5,868 nucleotides of DNA. Origin: Verrucomicrobiia bacterium. GTDB lineage: Bacteria; Verrucomicrobiota; Verrucomicrobiae; Limisphaerales; UBA11358. Shown in pieces: positions 1-5,868 of this stretch (position 1 is its first letter; every line of letters begins with the position of its first letter). Where the stretch lies: the NCBI GenBank assembly GCA_030042375.1, contig JASHZU010000474.1, positions 1-5,868 on the forward strand, given 5' to 3'. The notes under the pieces are model-generated. The model did no database searches. It had not been told where the DNA came from and saw only the letters and a program-made list of their open reading frames with translations. A program made the translations under genes and the position numbers.

Positions 1-562
1 GACGAATCAGGAGTGAAACAAAACACTCCGCCTGACGTTTTTGGGTGGCCGTGAAGGGCAGACGCATGATGTCAGCAGGCGGGTTAAACGCCAGAGAGAG
101 CATTTTTGCGAAAACATTTTTGGGCACCGCGGTTTTATCATCGGGTACGGGCAATCCGCCTTCAGTGACGTGGAAAATACCATGGGTGGTGCGGCGATCG
201 CTCTTGGGATTATGCAAGACGCCGTTGGACAGGCGGTAGGAATTGATGATTTCCGAGCTGAAATGATCACGGTCCGCAGGCAGCGATAGCACACGCGCCA
301 TACCCGGCCGGTCCAGCACAAGCGTGCGCATCGGCAATTTGGGCACTGGCGAATCCTGCAAATAATCAAAAAGAAACGTCTGGATCCGCTGGTCCACTGG
401 GCAAAGATGGTTGGCCAGCAATCGTTCCTTCTCCCGGTATTGGGCGACGAGGGTGGAGAGGATATCGGTCATGCCGGAGGTTTCCGCCGTGGCCACGGGC
501 GGAAATCCCAGCAGGGACAATTTGACGTTGATGTACGGGATTAGATTTGCGTTGGAACTCAT
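1..562 (-). CDS. N-terminal part of a large uncharacterised protein, possibly PPi-type PEP carboxykinase-like (truncated by window edge)
   Basis: The reading frame opens with ATG at 562-560 and stays open for 187 codons to the left edge, so only the N-terminus is visible. The start overlaps the stop of the alpha-E gene as ATGA, which supports this start and implies translational coupling; a purine-rich AAGAGAA lies just upstream. The protein starts MSSNANLIPYINVKL and carries dense, conserved-looking blocks: LCPVDQRIQTFLFDYL (about 53-68), LVLDRPGMARVLSLP (81-95), GVLHNPKSDRRTT (114-126), GIFHVTEGGLPVPDDK (128-143) and LPFTATQ (168-174). No signal peptide or membrane segment is seen. It does not resemble the N-terminus of the transglutaminase-like proteins that often follow ATP-grasp/alpha-E pairs. 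From memory, the blocks recall proteins of roughly 1,100 residues in the pyrophosphate-dependent PEP carboxykinase group, which make oxaloacetate and PPi from PEP, CO2 and phosphate. The catalytic part would be off-window, so the family call is tentative (about 0.4); that it is a real gene is much surer. Confidence 0.75.
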   Translation of the reverse strand, partial: MSSNANLIPYINVKLSLLGFPPVATAETSGMTDILSTLVAQYREKERLLANHLCPVDQRIQTFLFDYLQDSPVPKLPMRTLVLDRPGMARVLSLPADRDHFSSEIINSYRLSNGVLHNPKSDRRTTHGIFHVTEGGLPVPDDKTAVPKNVFAKMLSLAFNPPADIMRLPFTATQKRQAECFVSLLIR

Positions 563-1626
563 GCGTTCTCTTTTCTTTCTATGCGTGCCTGTAACTGCTG
601 CTGCTGTTGTTCTTCCTGTTGTACCATAATTTCGTCTTCGAGATTATTAAATTTTTGGAAAATGTAGGCATCGAATGTCGCGCCGCCGATGTCGTTTAAC
701 TTCGTTTGCAATTGATCCAGGTAGGTATGCAGCCCCAGGTCGAAAATTTCTTCCAGGGTGCTGAATTGCAATTCGGCGACCAGGCGGCCGGCCAGTTTTT
801 CGGCACTGTTGCAAAAGCGGCCTTCCGCCACGCCGGAAATCCGCCGCAGGGCGCGATTGAGTTCGGCTACGCAAAAACGGACGGAGCGCGGAAAATCTTC
901 GTTGAACAAAAGAAATTCGGCGACGAGCCGGGGGTTTACATCGGCGCCATAGATGGATTTATAGGCGTCCCAGGCGCTGCACGAACGCAAAATCGCGGAC
1001 CACTCGAGCACGTCCGCCTCGCCGGTGTCGGGGTTGCTGTTGTTCACGGGCGCTCCGTTTTGCGGGGAAACCTGGTAGCGCACGTCCAGGATGCGCGAGG
1101 TTTTATCCGCGCGCTCGATGAATTTTCCGATTTGCAGGAACCACCAGCCTTCGTTGTGAATCAGAGTGGCCTCGGTCAAACCAATCAGTTGCAGTGAACT
1201 GCTTTTGATTTGCTGAAAAAATTCGCTGGGGCTTTCGTTCCAGGCTTTGCGTGCCTGCGGCGTTTTGACGAACCAGTAGAGGCGGTTCAATTCCTCCCAA
1301 AATTCAATCGTGACCTGGTCGCGGACCATGCGGGCATTTTCGCGTGCCTGCAAAATGGAAGACACGATGGAGTTCGGATTCTCCATCTGGAAAACGAGGA
1401 ATTCCGTCACGGCATTGCCGGTGGCTTTTTTGTGAAGCGAAAAGAACTGCGTTTCGTCGCCGGTTGTCTGGACGATCGGAAGCCAATGTTGGGCGAGGCG
1501 CTCCTCATTCAGGTTCCGGAAATCGAGGAGCAACTGCAAATTCACATCCACGATGCGCGCGATATTTTCCGCGCGCTCGATGTAGCGCGACATCCAGTAC
1601 AATGAATTGGCGACACGGCTTAGCAT
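559..1626 (-). CDS. Alpha-E (DUF403) domain protein, partner of the circularly permuted ATP-grasp protein
   Basis: A 355-residue, mostly helical cytoplasmic protein. The N-terminus MLSRVANSLYWMSRYIERAE is the hallmark opening of the alpha-E family, whose members are usually a little over 300 residues and nearly always neighbour a circularly permuted ATP-grasp gene. The motif recurs inside the protein: SRYIERAENIARIVDV (13-28) matches GKFIERADKTSRILDV (167-182), so two related helical halves are visible. Other family-like stretches are QARENARMVRDQVTIEFWEELNRLYW (93-118, quoted here by its key residues R95, E96, N97, R99, R102, W110, N114 and W118) and LFNEDFPRSVRFCV (240-253). The biochemical role is unknown; it is predicted to act with the ATP-grasp enzyme in making or modifying a peptide-like product. 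The start follows the ATP-grasp stop with no gap (TAG then ATG) and has a GGAG ribosome site 8 bases upstream. The tail after residue 334 is a Gln/Glu-rich extension with five consecutive Gln (340-344), probably lineage-specific. Confidence 0.93.
   Translation of the reverse strand: MLSRVANSLYWMSRYIERAENIARIVDVNLQLLLDFRNLNEERLAQHWLPIVQTTGDETQFFSLHKKATGNAVTEFLVFQMENPNSIVSSILQARENARMVRDQVTIEFWEELNRLYWFVKTPQARKAWNESPSEFFQQIKSSSLQLIGLTEATLIHNEGWWFLQIGKFIERADKTSRILDVRYQVSPQNGAPVNNSNPDTGEADVLEWSAILRSCSAWDAYKSIYGADVNPRLVAEFLLFNEDFPRSVRFCVAELNRALRRISGVAEGRFCNSAEKLAGRLVAELQFSTLEEIFDLGLHTYLDQLQTKLNDIGGATFDAYIFQKFNNLEDEIMVQQEEQQQQQLQARIERKENA
595..621 (-). repeat. CAG/CAA-rich low-complexity stretch encoding a glutamine-rich tail
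   Basis: On the minus strand four CAG codons in a row follow a CAA, after QQEE encoded by CAA, CAG and two GAA codons. This encodes residues 336-344 of the alpha-E protein. Such a triplet run can change length by replication slippage. It lies beyond the conserved domain, so length variation would probably be tolerated. Confidence 0.7.
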
Positions 1627-3099
1627 CTACTGGTCTCCGTACAAAACCCATGTGTCCTTGCTGCCGCCGCCCTGGGAGGAATTGACGACCAGCGAGCCTT
1701 TGCGCAAGGCCACGCGCGTGAGGCCGCCGGGAGCGACAACGATTTTTTCCCCATAAATAATATAGGGCCGGAGGTCCACATGGCGCCCCTCGAAATAAGC
1801 GTCTCCATCCACGCGAGTGGGGTGCCGCGAAAGAGAAATCATTGGCTGGGCGATGAAGTTGCGCGGCTCGGCTTCAATTTTCTTCCGGAAATCTTCAATC
1901 TGGGATTTCGTGGCCTTGGGTCCCATCAACATTCCATAGCCGCCGGATTCATTGGCGGACTTGACGACCAGTTTGCTGAGATTTTCCAGGATGTATTTTT
2001 TGTCGTTTTCCTCACTGGCCAGATAAGTGGAGACGTTTGGCAAAATCGGTTCCTGGTCGAGATAATATTTAATCATCCGCGGAACGAAGTAATACATGAC
2101 CTTGTCGTCAGCGATGCCAGTGCCGATGGAATTGGCGAGGGAAACATTTCCGGCGCGATAGGCCTGGACGATGCCCGGAACGCCCAGCATGGAGTCACGG
2201 CGGAAGACCGTCGGGTCGAGAAAATCATCGTCAATGCGGCGGTAAATGACATGGACGGGTTGAAGCCCCTTGGTGGTGCGCATGAACACGCGCGCGTCGC
2301 GTACGACAAGGTCGCGGCCTTCCACAATCTCAATGCCCATCTGCCGCGCGAGATAAGTGTGCTCGAAGTAAGCGGAGTTGTAGCAGCCCGGCGTGAGCAA
2401 CACGACCGTCGGTTCGGCCGTCGGTGCGATATGCTGCAACATCTTGAGCAACTCCTGCGGATAATGTTCCACAGGCCGGACACCGGCGCGCTCGAACATG
2501 ACCGGGAAGGTCCGCTTCATCGAACGGCGATTTTCCAAAACGTAACTGACGCCGCTGGGACAACGGCCATTGTCTTCCAGGACGAGATAATTGCCTTTGT
2601 CATCGCGGATGAGATCCGTGCCGCAAATGTGGATGTAAATGTCGCGCGGCACATTGAAGTTCACAAACTCGCGGCGGAAATGTTTTCCGGACAGGACGTA
2701 AAACGGCGGGATGACGCCGTCGCTCAAAATCTTTTGCTCGTGATAGATATCGTGGAGGAAGAGGTTGAGGGCCGTGATGCGCTGTACCAGGCCGCGCTCG
2801 ATCTTTTCCCATTCACTGGAAGGAATGATTCGCGGCAGCAAATCAAAGGGGAAAATTTTCTCGGCGCCGGCGGAATCGCCATAGACATTGAACGTGATGC
2901 CCTGGCGCAGGAACGCGAGGTCGACGGACTGGCGTTTGTTCTCAAACTCCTTTTTGGTCAGCGTTTGAAAGAGCTCCCGGAACTGCTGGTAATGCGGACG
3001 GATTTGCCCATGGCCATCGACCATTTCATCGAAAAAACCGCCGTGCCCGTAATTTTCGAGCAGCCGTTTGGTCGGTTGCGATTTGGCCTTACTGGACAT
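1627..3099 (-). CDS. Circularly permuted ATP-grasp protein (DUF404/DUF407 family), predicted peptide or amide ligase
   Basis: At 490 residues this is full length for the family. Characteristic stretches run in order: N-terminal [21 protein letters not shown] (18-38; key residues F23, D24, E25, R34, P35, H36, Y37), GITFNVYGD (67-75), [11 protein letters not shown] (83-93), [20 protein letters not shown] (160-179) followed by [11 protein letters not shown] (181-191), [14 protein letters not shown] (234-247), GRDLVV (261-266), [11 protein letters not shown] (286-296), [20 protein letters not shown] (378-397), and HVDLRPYI then PGGLTRVAL with [14 protein letters not shown] (440-485). ATP-grasp enzymes activate a carboxylate as an acyl phosphate and join it to an amine or thiol. 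This permuted group is predicted, not proven, to build peptide-like compounds with the alpha-E partner; the substrate is unknown. K380 and the SGGYG loop are likely ATP-binding by family analogy. No strong Shine-Dalgarno sequence precedes the ATG; a nearby upstream ATG (3109) is out of frame. It is the first gene of the leftward operon. Confidence 0.95.
   Translation of the reverse strand: MSSKAKSQPTKRLLENYGHGGFFDEMVDGHGQIRPHYQQFRELFQTLTKKEFENKRQSVDLAFLRQGITFNVYGDSAGAEKIFPFDLLPRIIPSSEWEKIERGLVQRITALNLFLHDIYHEQKILSDGVIPPFYVLSGKHFRREFVNFNVPRDIYIHICGTDLIRDDKGNYLVLEDNGRCPSGVSYVLENRRSMKRTFPVMFERAGVRPVEHYPQELLKMLQHIAPTAEPTVVLLTPGCYNSAYFEHTYLARQMGIEIVEGRDLVVRDARVFMRTTKGLQPVHVIYRRIDDDFLDPTVFRRDSMLGVPGIVQAYRAGNVSLANSIGTGIADDKVMYYFVPRMIKYYLDQEPILPNVSTYLASEENDKKYILENLSKLVVKSANESGGYGMLMGPKATKSQIEDFRKKIEAEPRNFIAQPMISLSRHPTRVDGDAYFEGRHVDLRPYIIYGEKIVVAPGGLTRVALRKGSLVVNSSQGGGSKDTWVLYGDQ
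1635..1638 (-). promoter_or_regulatory. Ribosome binding site of the alpha-E gene
   Basis: GGAG on the minus strand, 8 bases before the ATG at 1626. It lies inside the last codons of the ATP-grasp gene. It supports the chosen start and suggests that ribosomes can both re-initiate after the upstream stop and load directly. Confidence 0.6.
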
Positions 3100-3367
3100 T
3101 TTGCGACATTAAATTTGAGGACCCTAGCGGCGCAGACTTTTCCCCGTCTCAAAAAACCCATGCAAAATACAGGGATTTTCGCGACATCGAGGCCTTCGCC
3201 GTTATTGCCTGTTGAGCTTACATAAAACGAATGCTGTTTTAGCAATCGTCTTGCCATAACGCAGGCACACGCGCCGACTTCCGTCTGGCTGGTTCGCCCA
3301 TTCGTACGATTCTATCGAATCAAAGAAAATTGTCCATGCTGAACCGGCTCACTGAGGATTAGACATT

Positions 3368-3390
3368 CTGAATTTTTGCTTTAAATTCAG
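3368..3390. repeat. Perfect inverted repeat in the pntAA leader (possible operator or hairpin)
   Basis: The arms CTGAATTT (3368-3375) and AAATTCAG (3383-3390) are perfectly complementary, with the 7-base spacer TTGCTTT. The repeat ends 25 bases before the pntAA start and 14 bases before its ribosome site. The AT-rich arms would make only a weak RNA hairpin and there is no following U-run, so a protein-binding dyad is as likely as an RNA element. Chance occurrence in AT-rich DNA is possible. Confidence 0.4.
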
Positions 3391-3404
3391 CTCGGACCCA
3401 ACTT

Positions 3405-3408
3405 GAGG
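3405..3408 (+). promoter_or_regulatory. Ribosome binding site of pntAA
   Basis: GAGG within TTGAGGAT, separated from the ATG at 3416 by 7 bases, is a good Shine-Dalgarno match. It fixes the start of pntAA and is the only clear ribosome site of the transhydrogenase operon. The two downstream genes appear to rely on coupling. Confidence 0.7.
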
Positions 3409-3415
3409 ATAAAGG

Positions 3416-4543
3416 ATGAAAATTTCAGCCCCCAAAGAGATTCATCCCGGCGAAACCCGTGCGCCCATCACGCCCGGCAGCGCCGCAAAATTTGTTAAGC
3501 TCGGCGCGGAAGTCGAGGTCGAATCCGGCGCGGGCGTGGCCGCGGGCTTTCCCGATGACGATTACGCCAAGGCCGGCGCGGTCATCAGCCATGACCGGAA
3601 AAATCTTCTGAGCTCGGCGGATGTCATTCTGCGCCTGCGCAAACCACCGGTCGAAGAAATCGCCTGGCTCAAGCCCAAAGCCATCCATGTGAGCATGCTG
3701 GATCCGTTCAACGAAAAAGAATTAATCCAGAAATTTGCCGAGCGTGATATCAGCGCCATCAGCATGGAATTTATCCCGCGCACGACCCGCGCGCAGAAGA
3801 TGGACGTGCTGTCCTCACAGGCAAACCTCGGTGGTTATGAAGCGGTCATCCTGGCCGCGGAACATTCCAATAAAATTTTCCCGATGATGACAACGGCGGC
3901 GGGCACCATCCTGCCCTCCAAGGTCTTTATCATCGGCGTGGGCGTGGCGGGATTGCAGGCGATTGCCACGGCGAAACGGCTTGGCGCCAAAGTAACTGCC
4001 TACGACACACGACCCGTGGTAGAAGAACAGGTCAAATCGCTCGGCGCGCAGTTCCTGAAGATTGATTTGGGCGAGACGGGCCAGACCAAAGAGGGCTATG
4101 CGAAGGCATTGACGGAAGAACAAATCCAGAAACAGCGCGAGGCGATGAAAAAAACATGCGGCGAGTCCGACGTGGTGATTTGCGCGGCGCAGGTGTTTGG
4201 GCGCAAGGCGCCAGTGCTCGTCACTGCGGAAATGCTCGATGCGATGAAGCCGGGCAGTGTGGTGGTGGATTTGGCGGTGGAGACCGGCGGCAATGTCGAA
4301 GGTGTGGCGTATGATAAAATCATCGACCGCAAGGGAGTGACGATTATTGGCATCGCGAACATGCCCGGCCGCGTGCCGCTGCATGCCAGCCAGGTTTATG
4401 CCGAGAACCTCTTTAACCTCATCGGTGAATTTTGGGACAAGAACCAAAAGGCGTTTGTGCTCAAGCTCGACGATGAAATCATCAATGCCTGCCTCATCAC
4501 GCATGGCGGCAAAATCGTTAATCAAAAACTCAACAGCAAATAA
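3416..4543 (+). CDS. pntAA: NAD(P)+ transhydrogenase subunit alpha 1, NAD(H)-binding domain I
   Basis: This 375-residue soluble subunit is the separate domain I of a split transhydrogenase, close in length to the Rhodospirillum rubrum protein (about 384). It binds NADH at the cytoplasmic face and passes a hydride to NADP+ held by PntB. The N-terminus MKISAPKEIHPGETRAPITP is typical of the alanine dehydrogenase/transhydrogenase superfamily. PRTTRAQKMDVLSSQ (121-135) keeps the nicotinamide-site residues: R122, Q127, D130 and S133 align with R127, Q132, D135 and S138 of R. rubrum. The NAD-binding Rossmann fold shows GVGVAGLQAIATAKRLGA (174-191) with D197 at the end of the second strand, as expected for NAD rather than NADP preference. 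VVDLAVETGGN (283-293) and ANMPGRVPLHAS (314-325) are further family blocks. There are no membrane segments; those are encoded by the next gene, one base downstream. First gene of the rightward operon, with a good ribosome site. Confidence 0.97.
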   Translation: MKISAPKEIHPGETRAPITPGSAAKFVKLGAEVEVESGAGVAAGFPDDDYAKAGAVISHDRKNLLSSADVILRLRKPPVEEIAWLKPKAIHVSMLDPFNEKELIQKFAERDISAISMEFIPRTTRAQKMDVLSSQANLGGYEAVILAAEHSNKIFPMMTTAAGTILPSKVFIIGVGVAGLQAIATAKRLGAKVTAYDTRPVVEEQVKSLGAQFLKIDLGETGQTKEGYAKALTEEQIQKQREAMKKTCGESDVVICAAQVFGRKAPVLVTAEMLDAMKPGSVVVDLAVETGGNVEGVAYDKIIDRKGVTIIGIANMPGRVPLHASQVYAENLFNLIGEFWDKNQKAFVLKLDDEIINACLITHGGKIVNQKLNSK

Positions 4544-4544
4544 T

Positions 4545-4820
4545 ATGGATACCAACATTTTGTTCATCTTTATCCTCTCGATTTTCGTGGGGTTTGAAGT
4601 CATCTCGAAAGTTCCCTCCATGCTGCACACGCCGCTGATGTCCGGGACGAACGCCATTCACGGCATCATTTTATTCGGGGGCATCCTGGTGCTGGCGGAC
4701 GCGAGCACAACATTGCAGCAGGTGTTTGGATTTATCGCGGTGGTTTTTGGTTCGGCCAATGTGTTTGGCGGTTTCCTGGTCACGGACCGCATGCTGCATA
4801 TGTTTCGGAAAAAGAAATAA
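4545..4820 (+). CDS. pntAB: NAD(P)+ transhydrogenase subunit alpha 2, membrane domain
   Basis: A small 91-residue membrane protein with three predicted helices (about 5-22, 37-52 and 57-80) and a basic end RKKK. It supplies the alpha part of the proton channel (domain II) alongside PntB. The signature KVPSMLHTPLMSGTNAIHGI (22-41) is the conserved block between the first two helices. The frame is open much further upstream, to 4347, but that part lies inside pntAA; the ATG at 4545 is chosen because it is one base after the pntAA stop (TAA, T, ATG) and gives the expected family N-terminus. No Shine-Dalgarno is visible, so translation is probably coupled to pntAA. Three helices match the short alpha 2 subunits of split enzymes rather than the four-helix tail of the fused E. 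coli PntA. H39, in NAIHGI, sits where E. coli has Ser and may be the channel histidine. Confidence 0.95.
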   Translation: MDTNILFIFILSIFVGFEVISKVPSMLHTPLMSGTNAIHGIILFGGILVLADASTTLQQVFGFIAVVFGSANVFGGFLVTDRMLHMFRKKK

Positions 4821-4822
4821 AT

Positions 4823-5868
4823 ATGAGTTCCAGCGTCTCGCTCATTTTCATTGGTGTCGCTGCCTTATTCATCATCGGCATCAAATTTTTGAGTTCGCCC
4901 AAAACCGCGCGGATGGGAAATCTTATCGCCGCCGCGGGCATGTTTGTGGCGCTGGTGGCGCTGCATAAACCGAATGGCGCGTGGGTTTGGACGCAGGGCT
5001 GGACGTTCAATTACACGCTGATTGCGATTGGCATCGTGATTGGTTTGATTCTCGGCGCGGCCGGCGCGTATTCGGTGAAGATGACGGCGATGCCGCAGAT
5101 GGTGGCGCTGTTCAACGGCCTGGGCGGCGGCGCGGCAGCGCTCGTCGCGAGCCAGGAATTTCTGCGTGACGCGCGCGGCGCAGAAACAGTCACGGCGTTC
5201 ATTATCGTGCCGATGCTTTTTGCCACGCTCATCGGCTCGCTTTCGTTTTCCGGCAGCATCATCGCGTATTTGAAACTGCAGGGTAAATTCGAGAAGCCGA
5301 TGACGTTCCCCGGCCAGAACTTTTTGAACGGATTGATTTTGCTGGTCATCCTGGGATTGTGCGGCTGGCTCATCTTTAACACCGACTCGGCGAACGCTTC
5401 CACGGCGTTTATCGTCATGTTTGCGCTCGCGCTGTTTTTCGGCATTGCGATGGTCATGCCGATTGGCGGCGCGGATATGCCGGTCGTCATTTCGTTGTTG
5501 AACTCATTCACGGGCCTGGCGGTGGCCGCGGATGGTTTTGCGATTAACAACTCAGCGATGATTGTGGCCGGAACATTGGTCGGCTCTTCGGGCACGTTGT
5601 TGACGCTGCTCATGTGCAAGGCGATGAACCGGCCGGTCACGAATGTGTTGTTCGGCGCTTTTGGTTCGGGCGGCGGGAGTCATGCGGCGGCGGGCGGGGT
5701 GGCCGGCACGGTCAAGCCCATCCAGGCGGATGAAGCGGCGCTGTTGCTCGCCTACGCGCAACGGGTCGTGATCGTACCCGGTTACGGGATGGCGGTGGCG
5801 CAGGCGCAGCACCAGGTGCGCGAGTTATCCGATGAACTGGGCAAGCGCGGTGTGGAAGTGCAATTTGC
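4823..5868 (+). CDS. pntB: NAD(P)+ transhydrogenase subunit beta (C-terminus beyond window)
   Basis: 348 residues are visible of a family usually about 460 long; the missing part is most of the NADP(H)-binding domain III. The start ATG lies 2 bases after the pntAB stop, with only a weak GGA upstream. The membrane domain has many hydrophobic helices, beginning with residues 4-21, 33-48 and 63-82. Family blocks include MTAMPQMVALFNGLGGGAAA (87-106), TFSGS-like SFSGSIIAYLKLQGK (141-155), MPIGGADMPVVISLLNSFTG (212-231; D218 aligns with the essential E. coli beta Asp213) and VGSSGTLLTLLMCKAMNR (253-270). Domain III begins with RVVIVPGYGMAVAQAQHQVR (314-333), the NADP-binding fingerprint. The subunit binds NADP+ and, with PntAB, couples inward proton flow to hydride transfer from NADH, giving NADPH for biosynthesis and redox defence. 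The position of E. coli beta His91 is Asn98 here. No frameshift is seen. Confidence 0.97.
   Translation, partial: MSSSVSLIFIGVAALFIIGIKFLSSPKTARMGNLIAAAGMFVALVALHKPNGAWVWTQGWTFNYTLIAIGIVIGLILGAAGAYSVKMTAMPQMVALFNGLGGGAAALVASQEFLRDARGAETVTAFIIVPMLFATLIGSLSFSGSIIAYLKLQGKFEKPMTFPGQNFLNGLILLVILGLCGWLIFNTDSANASTAFIVMFALALFFGIAMVMPIGGADMPVVISLLNSFTGLAVAADGFAINNSAMIVAGTLVGSSGTLLTLLMCKAMNRPVTNVLFGAFGSGGGSHAAAGGVAGTVKPIQADEAALLLAYAQRVVIVPGYGMAVAQAQHQVRELSDELGKRGVEVQF

Larger units (their letters stand above)
3100..3415. promoter_or_regulatory. Divergent intergenic control region between the ATP-grasp and transhydrogenase operons
   Basis: This 316-base gap separates the first codons of two operons pointing away from each other, so both promoters should lie here; it is visibly more AT-rich in parts than the flanking genes. 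I found no convincing sigma-70 pair on either strand. Weak candidates are a TAAATT at 3382-3387 for the rightward operon and AT-rich sequence around 3221-3246 for the leftward one. The region also holds an inverted repeat at 3368-3390, an eight-codon ORF at 3336-3362 and a short AAAAC/GTTTT dyad at 3224-3240. No RNA gene or terminator is evident. Confidence 0.55.

Noticed and set aside
1780..3225. A 481-codon plus-strand open frame antisense to nearly the whole ATP-grasp gene
   Set aside because: The minus-strand protein matches a conserved family along its full length. The antisense product shows no recognisable domain, and long antisense frames are common opposite biased codons in GC-rich genes.
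3224..3240. The AAAAC/GTTTT dyad as a terminator or operator
   Set aside because: Five-base AT-rich arms are expected by chance in an AT-rich intergenic stretch, and no gene ends here that would need a terminator.
2958..3257. A 99-codon minus-strand frame starting upstream of the ATP-grasp gene
   Set aside because: It runs out of frame into the conserved ATP-grasp N-terminus and has no recognisable features.
4347..4544. An upstream extension of the pntAB frame giving a 157-residue protein
   Set aside because: The extra 66 codons overlap conserved pntAA sequence in another frame and do not resemble the family; the ATG at 4545 gives the normal N-terminus.
3815..4657. A 280-codon minus-strand open frame antisense to pntAA and the start of pntAB
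   Set aside because: The plus-strand genes are unmistakable transhydrogenase subunits; the antisense product is rich in His, Arg and Phe without a family pattern, and it spans a gene junction.
5011..5640. A 209-codon minus-strand open frame opposite pntB
   Set aside because: It lies wholly opposite the conserved membrane domain of PntB and its composition is that of a complement shadow.

Overview
The window looks like a chromosomal segment of a bacterium with moderate GC (mid-50s percent by eye). Gene content and protein character fit a member of the PVC group, perhaps Verrucomicrobiota. That is an impression from protein similarity recalled from memory; there is no rRNA or marker gene here to confirm it. 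No mobile element, CRISPR array, tRNA or rRNA was seen.

Layout: two tightly packed, divergently oriented operons share one intergenic control region (3100-3415). Leftward (minus strand) in transcription order are a circularly permuted ATP-grasp protein (1627-3099), an alpha-E (DUF403) helical protein (559-1626), and the first 187 residues of a third, probably large protein that runs off the left edge (1-562). The junctions are TAG directly followed by ATG, then an ATGA overlap, so the three are almost certainly one transcript with coupled translation. Rightward (plus strand) are the three subunits of a split proton-translocating NAD(P)+ transhydrogenase: PntAA (3416-4543), PntAB (4545-4820) and PntB (4823 to the right edge, truncated). 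These are separated by only 1 and 2 bases.

Function: the leftward pair matches the known circularly permuted ATP-grasp/alpha-E association, predicted from comparative genomics to make a peptide-like or amide-linked product; the substrate is unknown. In many genomes these partners come with a transglutaminase-like protein. Here the third position is taken by something different, whose N-terminus recalls large proteins of the pyrophosphate-type PEP carboxykinase group (tentative). The rightward operon encodes the membrane machine that couples proton re-entry to hydride transfer from NADH to NADP+. All three subunits look intact within the visible part. The two operons need not be functionally related.

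The most interesting points are the unusual third partner of the ATP-grasp/alpha-E pair, the apparent exchange of the membrane histidine between PntB and PntAB, and a small inverted repeat plus a tiny upstream ORF in the pntAA leader.
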